In this document: positions 33,520-42,677 of the stretch, piece after piece
Position numbering within the stretch: position 1 is the first letter of the stretch
Layout of the letters: each line of letters begins with the position of its first letter
DNA from: Actinopolyspora erythraea
Lineage (GTDB): Bacteria; Actinomycetota; Actinomycetes; Mycobacteriales; Pseudonocardiaceae
Direction of reading: 5' to 3'
Assembly (NCBI RefSeq): GCF_002263515.1
Contig: NZ_CP022752.1
Location: 682,001 to 746,000, forward strand
Length of the DNA stretch: 64,000 nt
Translations under genes and position numbers: made by a program
Notes under the pieces: model-generated
The model's input: the letters and a program-made list of their open reading frames with translations, nothing else
Databases searched by the model: none
What the model was told of the DNA's origin: nothing

Positions 33520-35499
33520 ATGGTGCTCGCCGCCGGTGAGACCACCGGCTACCTGGGGCCGGTCGTGGCGCTGTTGTGCGCGGCGGGTCTGATCGGCTAC
33601 CTCAGCATCCGGCTGCGGATCGTGCCCATCGTGGGATTCCTGCTGGCCGGGGTGCTGATCGGTCCCCACCAGCTGGGGCTGGTCTCGGACTCCGAGGTGG
33701 TCCGCGCGGCGGCCGACATCGGTGTGATGCTGCTGCTGTTCACCATCGGCATCGAGTTCTCGCTGGACCGCATGGCCTCGATCCGCCGCTACGTGCTGCT
33801 CGGCGGCGGTGTCCAGGTCGTGCTCACCGTGGGACTGACCGCGGCGGTGTCGATGGCCTTCGGCGTCGGGTGGCGCGCCGCCGTGCTGACCGGGCTGCTC
33901 GTGGCGCTGTCCTCCACCGCGATCGTGCTCAAGGTGCTGTCTGCCTCGGGACGCACCACCACGACGGTGGGCGCCACCTCGATCGCCACCCTCATCTTCC
34001 AGGACCTGGCCGTGGTGGTCATGGTGCTGATCGTCCCGCTGCTCGGGGACCGGGCCGACGGCGGACCGCTGGGGCTGCTGCGGGCGCTGGGCACCGCGCT
34101 GGTGGTGCTCGTGGTGGTGCTGGTGGTGGCGCGCAGGGTGATGCCGCCGCTGCTGGAACGCGTGGCGCGCACCTGTTCCCCGGAAGTGTTCCTGCTGGCC
34201 GTGGTGGCCATCGGGCTGGGAACCGCCTGGCTGACCTCGCTGGCCGGGGTGAGCGTGGCGCTCGGTGCCTTCCTCGCGGGGCTGGTGGTCAGCGAGTCCA
34301 GGCACAGCTCGCACGCGCTCGGCGAGGTGCTGCCGCTGCAGATCCTGTTCAGCGCCGCCTTCTTCGTCTCGATCGGGATGCTGGTCGATCTGCGCGCCGT
34401 GCTGCGGATGTGGTGGCTGATCCTGCTGCTGGCGGCGGCGGTCGTGCTGCTCAAGGTGATCACGGGCGGGGTGGCGCTGCTGGCGCTGCGGGTAGGGCTG
34501 CCCACCGCCGTGGCGGGAGGATTCCTGCTGGCCCAGATCGGCGAGTTCTCGTTCGTGCTGCAGCGCGCCGGGCGGAGCGCCGGGTTGGAACCGCTGGAGA
34601 TGGGGCCGGACGGGGAGCAGGTGCTGGTGGCGGTCACCGTCACCCTGATGATCCTCACCCCCGCGCTGGCCGCGGCGGGGGAGCGGCTGGCGGAGGCGCT
34701 GCGGCGGCGTCGTCCCACCGCCGAGCGGGAAGCGCGGCGCTCGGAACCGACCACCGGCGGAGAGGTGCTGATCTCCGGCTGGGGGGACGTGGCCGCCGGA
34801 CTGACCACCGAGCTGCGCGCGCGGGGCCTCTCGGTGGCGGTGATCACCCTCGGACCCGAGCTGGCCGCCGACGCCGAGCGGCGGGCGGACAGGGTGGTGC
34901 GTGGCGACCCCTCGCACGGCAACGTGCTGCACGAGGCGGGGCTTCCGACGGCCCGGCTGGTGGTCATCTGCGAGAACACCGGTGAGCAGGCCGCTCGGGT
35001 CGCCGCCGTTGTGACGCGGTTCGCTCCCGGGAAACCGGTGGTGGTGCGCCCGACCGACCGGGCAGGTGCGGCCGAACTCGTCCCCGCCGGGGTGGAGCGG
35101 ATCGTGGACACGGTCGACGCCGTGACGCGCCCGCTGGCCGACGCGGTGCTGCGGCGCCTCGGCGAGATCGACCGGTCCGACCACCCGGATCCCAGCGTTC
35201 CCGTGGATTTCCGTGTCGACCCGGCCACGGCCTGCCCGCACGTCTCCGAGATCGAGCCCGTGCTGCCGTCCTCGGCGGGATGCGCCGAGTGCCTGCGGCT
35301 GGGCGAGCGGGACTGGGTGCACCTGCGGACGTGCCTGCACTGCGGGAACGTGGGGTGCTGCGACTCCTCCCCGCACCGGCACGCCAGCGCTCACGCCGAG
35401 GCGTGTGCTCACCCGGTCGTGGCCTCGGCCGAGCCGGACGAGCACTGGGGGTGGTGCTACTTCGATCTGACCAGGCTGGAGCGGGCCACGGGAGGGTGA
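33520..35499 (+). CDS. CPA2 cation/proton antiporter with RCK-N and UBP zinc-finger domains
   Basis: 659 residues. Residues 1-385 form a CPA2 (KefB/KefC-like) antiporter with 11-13 membrane helices (GFLLAGVLIGPHQLGLVSD, LLLFTIGIEFSLDRM, TSIATLIFQDLAVV, LGAFLAGLVVSES). Residues about 420-540 are an RCK/TrkA-N regulatory fold (VLISGWGDVAAGLTTELRARG). The last 85 residues are a UBP-type zinc finger (ACPHVSEI...CAECLRLGERDWVHLRTCLHCGNVGCCDSSPHRHASAHAEACAHPVVAS). It would exchange K+ or Na+ for protons at the membrane. ATG 33520 has GAGGTGA upstream; GTG 33511 is an alternative. Confidence 0.87.
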   Translation: MVLAAGETTGYLGPVVALLCAAGLIGYLSIRLRIVPIVGFLLAGVLIGPHQLGLVSDSEVVRAAADIGVMLLLFTIGIEFSLDRMASIRRYVLLGGGVQVVLTVGLTAAVSMAFGVGWRAAVLTGLLVALSSTAIVLKVLSASGRTTTTVGATSIATLIFQDLAVVVMVLIVPLLGDRADGGPLGLLRALGTALVVLVVVLVVARRVMPPLLERVARTCSPEVFLLAVVAIGLGTAWLTSLAGVSVALGAFLAGLVVSESRHSSHALGEVLPLQILFSAAFFVSIGMLVDLRAVLRMWWLILLLAAAVVLLKVITGGVALLALRVGLPTAVAGGFLLAQIGEFSFVLQRAGRSAGLEPLEMGPDGEQVLVAVTVTLMILTPALAAAGERLAEALRRRRPTAEREARRSEPTTGGEVLISGWGDVAAGLTTELRARGLSVAVITLGPELAADAERRADRVVRGDPSHGNVLHEAGLPTARLVVICENTGEQAARVAAVVTRFAPGKPVVVRPTDRAGAAELVPAGVERIVDTVDAVTRPLADAVLRRLGEIDRSDHPDPSVPVDFRVDPATACPHVSEIEPVLPSSAGCAECLRLGERDWVHLRTCLHCGNVGCCDSSPHRHASAHAEACAHPVVASAEPDEHWGWCYFDLTRLERATGG

Positions 35500-35615
35500 T
35501 CGGTTCCGGTCGCCGCGACGTCCCCGGTCGGCCGCTTCCCGAACCGGTTACGCAAAGCGGGTGAGTTGCCCGCCGAGCGGTTGCTCCCGGTGCGGTCGGT
35601 GATCAGGCTGAGGGG

Positions 35616-37613
35616 GTGAGCACAGATCGCGCGGAGATCGGGGCTGCCGCTGCCCGCGCGGCGGTACGGCACGGCGCGGGGATTCGCGGGGAGCCCGGCT
35701 TCCCGGCCACCGACTACCGCGCCTCGGCCCCGTCCTCCGCCAGGTCGGTCGTGCTGGCCCGGTTGGTCTCCTCCCTCGTCAGGGAGGAGCTGCTCGACCC
35801 CGGCCGGGCCGCCGAACGCGGCCTGCGGCTCCCGCTGGGCAGGGTGACCGCGACGGGCAGACTCGCCCCCACCGGTCCGATCACGCTGTCTGAGGAGGGG
35901 ACTCTAGCCGCCCGTGTGGTGCGTGATCCCGTGGAACTGATCGACGTGCTGCTGCGGCTGGGGTTGCTCGGCGGTGACCCGGCGAGTTGGCGACGGCTGC
36001 GCTCGGACCTCGCGGAGGGTGTGGCCGGGCTGGCCCGTGCGCTGCGCGCCGAGCGGGTCCGCGCCCGGAGGCTCCGCGCCTCGGTAGCCGGGGACGAACC
36101 TTGTTCGGCCCCGTTCGCCGCGCTCGTGGCGGCGCTGCGCGCGGAGCACGGCGCGGCGGGCTCGCTGCTGAGCGCCTTCGAGCAGTGGGTGATCGACGGG
36201 CACCCGATGCAGCCCGTCGCCAAGACCAGGACAGGTATGTCCACAACGGACGCGAGTCGCTACGCCCCCGAGTTCGGGGTCGGGTTCGACGTGCCGCTGG
36301 TGGCGCTCGCCCGACACGCCGTTTCCGGTGCCGACCACACCGGAGAACTCGACGGTGCCGGGGCGGTCCGGCGCGAGCTGCGGGCCGCCTTCCCCCGGGC
36401 GAGCGCGGCGGCGGACTCGGAACTGCTCGCACTCGGGCTGTCGCCCACCGACTACGTCCCGGTCCCGGTACACCCCCACCAGCTGCGTTCCGCCCTCCCC
36501 GAACTGCACGGGGAGCTGTTCACGGCGGGAACTGCGGTGCCGCTCGAAACCTCCGTGCCGTCCCGCCCGCTGATGTCGCTGCGCACGCTGGATGCCCGCG
36601 AACCGGAGCACCCGCCGGGCCTGCAGGTCAAGACCGCCGTCGAGGTGCGCCTGACCGGTGCGGTGCGCGGGATCTCCCCGGGCGCTGTCCACAACGGCCC
36701 GCGACTGTCCGCGCTGTTCGACCGCATCGCGGCGCGGGACCCGGAAGTCGCGCCCCGGGACGGGACCGGGCGTCCGCTCTTCACGGTGTGCCGGGAGCTG
36801 GCCTCGGTCGGACACCTGCCCGCTCACTCGACGGGGGAGCCGGAGCGCGACCGGGCGCGCGCCCGCTCCCTGGCGGTGGTGCTGCGGGAACACCCCGCCG
36901 CTTCGACGGCCCCGGGTGAGGTAGCGCTGCCGGTGGCGGCCCTGCTCGCCCGTTCCCCGTTGACCGGGAACACCGTGCTCGCCGACGTGCTGGCCGACTC
37001 CGACCCCGCCCGGCGGGACCGGAGGTTCCGCGCCCCGCCGGGACCCCGGCTCGACACCGCGCGGCACTGGCTGCGGCTGCACCTCGACCTGGGGCTGCCC
37101 CCGTTGCTGGGACTGCTGGTGCGCTACGGCATCGCGCTGGAGCCGCACCCGCAGAACACCGTGCTGGTGCTGCGCGACGGGCTGCCGCACCGGTTCCTCG
37201 TGCGGGACATCGGCGGTGTCCGGGTGCTGACCGACAGGCTCCGGCGGCGCGGCCACCGGTTCCGGCCCCACGAGGACTCCGCGCTGGCGAGCGTGGACCC
37301 GGCGGCACTGCGCGACAAGCTGTACTTCCCGCTGTTCGGCAACCACCTCGGCGAGCTCGTGGCCGCCGCGGCCGCCGCCACGGGGTACTCGGAGGATCCG
37401 CTGTGGCGGGTAGTGCGGGACAGCGCGGGCGAGGTCTTCGACCGGTTGCGCTCCACCGCGCGCTGCCGTGAGGAGGCCGACGACTGCGCCCGCGACGCGG
37501 AGGCCCTGCTGCGGCGACCGTGGCGGCTCAAGACGATGCTGGGGATGCGGCTGTCCGGGCTGGTGACCGAGCAGCGCTACGTCCCCGCCCCGAACCCGCT
37601 GTCGGCCGCATGA
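35616..37613 (+). CDS. IucA/IucC-family NRPS-independent siderophore synthetase 1
   Basis: 665 residues. Motifs: GHPMQPVAKTRTGMS (usual form GHPxHPxxKxRxG, second His is Gln here), VHPHQLRSALPE, RPLMSLRTL with the ATP-binding SxRT, QVKTAVEVRLTGAVR (Lys, Arg), GIALEPHPQN and LVRDIGGVRV. The C-terminal FhuF-like region covers YFPLFGNHLGEL. It adenylates a citrate- or succinate-type carboxylate and couples it to an amine or alcohol. GTG 35616 follows TCAGGCTGAGGGG. Coupled by ATGA to the second synthetase. Confidence 0.88.
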   Translation: MSTDRAEIGAAAARAAVRHGAGIRGEPGFPATDYRASAPSSARSVVLARLVSSLVREELLDPGRAAERGLRLPLGRVTATGRLAPTGPITLSEEGTLAARVVRDPVELIDVLLRLGLLGGDPASWRRLRSDLAEGVAGLARALRAERVRARRLRASVAGDEPCSAPFAALVAALRAEHGAAGSLLSAFEQWVIDGHPMQPVAKTRTGMSTTDASRYAPEFGVGFDVPLVALARHAVSGADHTGELDGAGAVRRELRAAFPRASAAADSELLALGLSPTDYVPVPVHPHQLRSALPELHGELFTAGTAVPLETSVPSRPLMSLRTLDAREPEHPPGLQVKTAVEVRLTGAVRGISPGAVHNGPRLSALFDRIAARDPEVAPRDGTGRPLFTVCRELASVGHLPAHSTGEPERDRARARSLAVVLREHPAASTAPGEVALPVAALLARSPLTGNTVLADVLADSDPARRDRRFRAPPGPRLDTARHWLRLHLDLGLPPLLGLLVRYGIALEPHPQNTVLVLRDGLPHRFLVRDIGGVRVLTDRLRRRGHRFRPHEDSALASVDPAALRDKLYFPLFGNHLGELVAAAAAATGYSEDPLWRVVRDSAGEVFDRLRSTARCREEADDCARDAEALLRRPWRLKTMLGMRLSGLVTEQRYVPAPNPLSAA

Positions 37614-39667
37614 CCGGTGAGCTGGCTCTGCCCGGCGGGGCTCCGGGAATCGGTGACTCCTGCTCGCCCGATGCCGAGGAGGAGGTGCTGCTGCGCGAAC
37701 TGCGCGCGAGGGACGCCCGGCTGGCCGAGAACTGCTCGGCGGAACTGCCACGTGCGCGGGGGGACACCACCCGCCGGGCGTTCGCCGCGCTGCTGCGTGA
37801 GCGGCTGCTGCCCGGCGCGGTGGAGACCTTCCGGCTGCCGGTGGCGTGGGGGGACGGCACCTCGGCGGCGAGCCGGCTGCGAACGGGTCGCGACGCCGTC
37901 CGGTTGCTGGGGCCCTCGCTACGAGCCGGGAAGGGCGAACTGGTCCTGGTGCGGCTGGTGGCGGGAACGCTCGCGGCGGTGTGCGAATCGGGAGCCTCGT
38001 TCGGGTTGTACCGGGTTCGCCGTCCGGTGCTGTTCGACGACGGTGTCACCGCCGTGGAACTGGACCGGCCGCGACGACTGGTGGACGCGCTGCGTTCCGA
38101 CCCGGGGACCGAGCCCGAGGCCGCGAGCTGGGACAGGTTGCGCGAGGAACTGGCCGACTCGGCGCGCAACCTGGCGCTGTCCCGCGCGGCCGTGCGGCGC
38201 AACGCGGCAGCCGTGGCGCTGCGAGCGGCGCGCCTCGGCACCGGTGACCTGTTGCGCACGCTGGGCACCGGGCGCTCCGCAAGTGAGGTCACCCTCGACC
38301 TGGACTCGCTGACCTGCGAAGGGCACAACATCCACCCCTGCGGCATGGTTCGCGGCGGTTTCTCCGTCGCGGACTCGGTGAGCTACCCGGCCGAGGCGGC
38401 GGGGACGGTCGACGTGGAGTTCGTGGCCCTGCGCGAGGGCTACTTCCGGTCCACCCCGCACGGGAGCGGGGGTTCGGTCGGGGAGCTGCTCGCCGAGCAC
38501 TTCCCCGAACCCTTCGCGCGGGCACGGGCGGCGCTGTCGGAACGGGGACGCGACCCCGCCGAGTATCAGCTGGTTCCGGTGCACCCGTGGCAGATGCGCA
38601 ACGCCGTACCGCGCGAGTACCCGGCCGAGCTCGCCTCGGGGGCGATGCTTCCACTACACGAGGTGCGGCTGCCCTGCAGGCCCACCCTCTCGACGCGCAC
38701 CCTGGTGACCGCCCACCCCGGCAGGCACGGGCGGCGGCTGACCGTCAAGACGGCGCTGGACGTGCTGCTGACCTCGGCCAGGCGCACCATCGCTCCGGAG
38801 AGCACCCGGGACGGCCCCCGGCTCAGCGCGCTGCTCGGGGAGCTGTTCGCGCGGGACTCGGTGCTCGGGAGTCGGGCGGGGATCGTTCCCGACCTGGCGG
38901 GGATCGCCTTCGAACCCCCGGAGGGGCCGTCGGCGCGGGCGGGCCGGGCACGTGGTCTGTCGGCGCTGTTGCGGGAGGACCCCGCCGACTCGCTCGGCAC
39001 GGCGGAGCAGGCCGTCACCGCCTCGGCGCTGCTGCTGCGCTCCCCCGTCTCGGGGGAGCCCCTGCTGGGGGAACTCGTCTCGGCCAGGGCCCGGTGCCAC
39101 GGCGTCGCGCGCCCGGAGGCGGCCCGCTGGTTCCTGCGGGAGTACGCGGAGGCGCTGCTGTCGAGCACCCTGCCGCTGATGTCGTGCTACGGCATCGCGC
39201 TGGAGGCGCACCTGCAGAACGTGCTGGTGGTGGTGCGGGGCTCCCGGCCGGTGCGGTTGCTGCTGCGCGACTTCGCGGGGGTGCGGATCCATCCGGGGAG
39301 GTTGCGCGCGGCGGGCCACGCGGTCCCGACGAGCCGCCCGGGGGTGACGAGCGTCGACGACCCGAGCGCGCTGCACGCCAAGACGTGCCACGCCACGCTG
39401 CAGGCCAACCTGGCCGAGGTGGTGTTGCTGCTGCAACGTTCGTGCGCCCTGCCGGGAGCGGTGGGGTGGCGGATCGCGCGTGAGGCGGCTTCGGCGGTGG
39501 CCGCACGTGTCGGGCAACGGGGTGGTACCGCGCTCTCCGAGGATCTCGCGGCGCTGTTCGCTCCCGAGTCGCCGCAGAAAGCGCTGGCCACCATGCGGCT
39601 GCGTCCCGACGAGGGGGAGGTCTACCTGCCGCAGCCCAACCCGATGTCCGACCCGTCGCCCGGGTGA
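37610..39667 (+). CDS. IucA/IucC-family NRPS-independent siderophore synthetase 2
   Basis: 685 residues, only distantly like its neighbour. Motifs: GHNIHPCGMVRGGFS (Met where Lys is usual), PVHPWQMRNAVP, RPTLSTRTL, TVKTALDVLLTSARR, GIALEAHLQN and LLRDFAGVRIHPG. ATG 37610 overlaps the previous stop. Two consecutive synthetases suggest two amide couplings on one carboxylate core. No amine-supplying hydroxylase, exporter or uptake gene adjoins them in the window. Confidence 0.87.
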   Translation: MTGELALPGGAPGIGDSCSPDAEEEVLLRELRARDARLAENCSAELPRARGDTTRRAFAALLRERLLPGAVETFRLPVAWGDGTSAASRLRTGRDAVRLLGPSLRAGKGELVLVRLVAGTLAAVCESGASFGLYRVRRPVLFDDGVTAVELDRPRRLVDALRSDPGTEPEAASWDRLREELADSARNLALSRAAVRRNAAAVALRAARLGTGDLLRTLGTGRSASEVTLDLDSLTCEGHNIHPCGMVRGGFSVADSVSYPAEAAGTVDVEFVALREGYFRSTPHGSGGSVGELLAEHFPEPFARARAALSERGRDPAEYQLVPVHPWQMRNAVPREYPAELASGAMLPLHEVRLPCRPTLSTRTLVTAHPGRHGRRLTVKTALDVLLTSARRTIAPESTRDGPRLSALLGELFARDSVLGSRAGIVPDLAGIAFEPPEGPSARAGRARGLSALLREDPADSLGTAEQAVTASALLLRSPVSGEPLLGELVSARARCHGVARPEAARWFLREYAEALLSSTLPLMSCYGIALEAHLQNVLVVVRGSRPVRLLLRDFAGVRIHPGRLRAAGHAVPTSRPGVTSVDDPSALHAKTCHATLQANLAEVVLLLQRSCALPGAVGWRIAREAASAVAARVGQRGGTALSEDLAALFAPESPQKALATMRLRPDEGEVYLPQPNPMSDPSPG

Positions 39668-39689
39668 GGTTCCGCTCCTGCCGGAGGGC

Positions 39690-41237
39690 TTACTGGTCCA
39701 CCTTCTTGAGCACGAGGTGCGAGGGCTCGGTCCACGGTGAGTCGATGTTCCAGGCCGGGGCGGAGCCACGGCCCATGACCCTGGTCAGGACGTAGTCGAC
39801 CTCTCGCGGTTCCACGGGTGTGAAGTTCCGGTAGTTCGCGCGGAGCAGGGTCGCGGTAACCGGCCCGGCCTCCGCGATGCGTTCGTTGATGTCGGGAGTC
39901 AGGATTCCGCGGTCGGAGAGTCCGTCCACGATGGAGCACTCGCAGAAGTAGGCCAGGGTGCCGATCTCACCGGGGCTGCGCACCGTGGCGTCGCCGATCT
40001 CCTCCTCCAGCAGGTTCCCGATCCTGGCGTAATCCGACGGGGTCGCCCAGTTGGTCGTGATCGTGGCGCGCTGCCAGGGCGTCCCGGTCTCCACGGCGAC
40101 CCTGGCCTGGTTGGCGAACACCGCGGTTCCCAGGACCACCGCCACGGTCGCGGCCAGCATCGGAATTCGCCGCCGGTGTCGGGCGGCCACCGCCGCAGTG
40201 GCTCCGATCACACCGGCGAGGAACATCGTGAGCCCGAGCATGCTCGGAACGTAGTACCAGTGGTACGGCGGAACCCCGAGCGTGGTGTAGGCGTAGAAGT
40301 GCGCGATCCCGCCCACTCCCATGAGTGCCCAGGGGTGCAGCTTGTGCGCCGCGGTGTTGCGCAGCAGTCGTGTCACCAGCCATACCGGCAGCGCGAGCAC
40401 TCCGAGAGCCGCAGTGACCAGCGCCGCGGTGGTCGCGGTGGGATACACCTCGTAGTACAGCCGCAGTCCGTTACCGAAGTCCCAACTGCCCCAAGCTTCT
40501 TGCATCTGCTTGAGTACCAGCGTGTCGGGCACGGCCGAGCCGAACGCGAACCAGCTGAAGCCGAACCAGGGCAGCGAGACGAGGCAGGCGGGCACCAGCC
40601 AGCGCCAGAATCTCCGCCACAGCGCGGGGCGGCCCAACAGCAGCACCACGACGAAGATGCCCAGATCCAGTCTGGTCAACGCGAGCAGTCCGGCCGCCAC
40701 GCCGAACAGCACTCGATTGTGTGTGGTGGCTCCAAGCAGTAGCAGTCCCAGCAGCGCGGAGGCCAGGGTCATCTCCAACCCGACCGAGGAGAGCAGGAAC
40801 GGGTTGGTCAGCACGAGCAGCGTGCCGAGGATCACGGTCAGGCGCGAAAAACCACTGTGTCGTGCGGAGCGGTGCAGTGCCACGGCCAGGACCGCGTTGG
40901 CGAGTACGAAAAGTGCGCCCAGCGCCAGCACGGGCTGCCGCAGCAGGAAGGTCAGCGCTGCCAGTGCCAGCACGTTCAGCGGCGAGGTGGCGGTGTTGGA
41001 GAATTCCTGCTCGATCATTCCCCAGTGGCCGTGAAAGGCCAGGTTACGTGCGAAGTCGATGGTGATGTAGGCATCGTCGGTGAGTCCGCCTCGCACGAGC
41101 ATGAACACGAGTCCGGCGAGCAGTGCGGCACCACCGGCCACCAACGCGGTTTCCCGCTTTCCCGATTGGTTCGGTATCGCGCCACTGGAAAATAACTGAG
41201 AAGATTCCTCGTCCCGCGTCGCTTCGGTGACCGCCAC
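39690..41237 (-). CDS. GT-C-like multi-spanning membrane protein, putative mannosyl/arabinosyltransferase
   Basis: 515 residues with about ten membrane helices and a soluble C-terminal 110 residues. The first extracytoplasmic loop has GGLTDDAYITIDFARNLAFHG; the Asp pair is the usual catalytic spot of GT-C enzymes that use lipid-linked sugars. Later, FNGLRLYYEVYPT-type and ALMGVGGIAHFYAYTTLGVPPYHWYYVP segments are also GT-C-like. Role in cell-wall glycan assembly is inferred. GTG 41237 follows AGAGGGG; GTG 41252 is an alternative. Confidence 0.7.
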   Translation of the reverse strand: MAVTEATRDEESSQLFSSGAIPNQSGKRETALVAGGAALLAGLVFMLVRGGLTDDAYITIDFARNLAFHGHWGMIEQEFSNTATSPLNVLALAALTFLLRQPVLALGALFVLANAVLAVALHRSARHSGFSRLTVILGTLLVLTNPFLLSSVGLEMTLASALLGLLLLGATTHNRVLFGVAAGLLALTRLDLGIFVVVLLLGRPALWRRFWRWLVPACLVSLPWFGFSWFAFGSAVPDTLVLKQMQEAWGSWDFGNGLRLYYEVYPTATTAALVTAALGVLALPVWLVTRLLRNTAAHKLHPWALMGVGGIAHFYAYTTLGVPPYHWYYVPSMLGLTMFLAGVIGATAAVAARHRRRIPMLAATVAVVLGTAVFANQARVAVETGTPWQRATITTNWATPSDYARIGNLLEEEIGDATVRSPGEIGTLAYFCECSIVDGLSDRGILTPDINERIAEAGPVTATLLRANYRNFTPVEPREVDYVLTRVMGRGSAPAWNIDSPWTEPSHLVLKKVDQ

Positions 41238-41743
41238 TGTTACCCCTCTCACCGCAAGAACAGTGTGAGTAGTTGTTTTGAATCCGTCTCGGGTTTCAGG
41301 GCTTATGATATAGAACTTGCCCAGGTGCTCGGTCGCCCCCCGCGCGAGTCGACGATCGCCGTGGCCAGTCAGCTACTTTTCGTTTCCGCACCTTGGTTGA
41401 ACTGCGTTTTCCCGCGCTTCCGGCCGCACGCGCCGGCTCGCCCGGAGTGCTTGTTCCGCACGAACTCCCGCCGGAGGCTCTCGGTGTCGTATCGCTGATG
41501 GTTGCAGTCATCGGTCAGTGTCAAGCACCGTAGCGCGTGTCGCTCCTACACGCTCGATCGTTTTTCGACGAGTGACGGCAGTCGATCTTTTCTCGCACCA
41601 GGCGATCACAGTGGTGCGGAAACGCCGTGTGCTGCCGCGGGCGGTGGCGGTGCGGGGCTGCCTTTCGGTGTCCGGGAGAGCTCGGTGCGGCCACGGGAGC
41701 GTGCTGGCCGATACGTGGTGTTCGCGGGGTTCTCCGTCCCCGG
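41238..41743. other. intergenic region of about 500 bp
   Basis: No gene supported. It should hold the promoter of the GT-C-like gene and lies beyond the 3' end of the tetR gene at 41744. Frames here lack ribosome sites and family features. Confidence 0.4.
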
Positions 41744-42409
41744 TCAGCCGAGTTCGTCCGGCCGCAGTCCCCGCCGCAGCCGTTCGAAGTTCTCCGCCAG
41801 GTAGTGCCGCATGCTCTCCCCGGTTTCGGATTCCTGCCAGCTCTGCACCGAGACCCGCAGCGTGGTGATGGCCGTCGCGCCGAGCAGGCGCACGTAGACG
41901 TCCTCGGTCGTCCTGCCGAGCCGTTGCGCGAATCCCTCGACCAGTGCGGCCTCCAGCGCGCGGAAAGCGGTCACGACCTTTTCGATCAGTTCGGGGTGGT
42001 GCCGGAGCACCACGGCCTGGTCCCGCCAGGTGGGCCCGTTCATGGCCGTCTCGATTGCCTCTCCGAGTACCGCTCCGGCCACTTCGAGGGGGTCCTCCTC
42101 GGGGGGACGTTCCAGGACGCGGGCGGCGGTGTTGTCGATGGTCTCCCGGTCCCAGGGGACGAGCACTTCCTCCTTGGAGGTGAAGTAGTTGAAGAACGTC
42201 CTGGGGGAGACGTCGGCGTGGGCGCAGATGTCGTCGACCGTGACCGCGCCCGTGCCGTGGTCGCGGAACAGCCGGACGGCGGCCTGCTGCAGGGCCTGTC
42301 TGGTCGCGCGTTTCTTGCGTTCCCGCAGCCCGCCGGTGCCTGCCTCGCCCGCCCCGTGGTTCGGCGAGGGGCTCGCCGCCCTGGGCGCGGTGCGCGCTGA
42401 CCTGGCCAT
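41744..42409 (-). CDS. TetR-family regulator
   Basis: 221 residues: HTH RKKRATRQALQQAAVRLFRDHGTGAVTVDDICAHADVSPRTFFNYFTSKEEVL, then a C-terminal MftR-like helical domain. ATG 42409 follows GGGAGAGCGCAA; the ATG at 42463 lacks a ribosome site. Divergent from the membrane protein at 42678 with a strong inverted repeat between, so it probably represses that gene. Confidence 0.85.
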   Translation of the reverse strand: MARSARTAPRAASPSPNHGAGEAGTGGLRERKKRATRQALQQAAVRLFRDHGTGAVTVDDICAHADVSPRTFFNYFTSKEEVLVPWDRETIDNTAARVLERPPEEDPLEVAGAVLGEAIETAMNGPTWRDQAVVLRHHPELIEKVVTAFRALEAALVEGFAQRLGRTTEDVYVRLLGATAITTLRVSVQSWQESETGESMRHYLAENFERLRRGLRPDELG

Positions 42410-42530
42410 TTGCGCTCTCCCTGGCTGCTGCGATGCCGCGACGCTGCTGAGCTGGGGGTTCATCGTAGTGGGGTCGTTCGTGGCCGGACAAACCGGGCGT
42501 GTGGGCCCCTCACGGTTAAAGTGCGTAGGT

Positions 42531-42559
42531 GCATTTTTGCAGTCGCTGCATGAAAATGC
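42531..42559. promoter_or_regulatory. inverted repeat between tetR and YhgE-like gene
   Basis: GCATTTTTGCAG, TCG, CTGCATGAAAATGC: arms GCATTTT and TGCAG are mirrored with two extra bases in the right arm. In the divergent promoter region, so a TetR operator is likely. Confidence 0.6.
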
Positions 42560-42677
42560 TACGGTAGTGCTCGACGCGTTAGGCGTCCCGTCGCGTCGGT
42601 GATCGGCCAGTGCCTCGACACGGCCCGCCGCTCGCAACCGCTCGCAATCTTTTCCGCAGTCGTGGCGAGGAGCCGGT

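Noticed and set aside
35904..37751. Long antisense open frame over the first siderophore synthetase
   Set aside because: Arg/Gln/His-rich shadow; the sense strand carries all IucA/IucC motifs.
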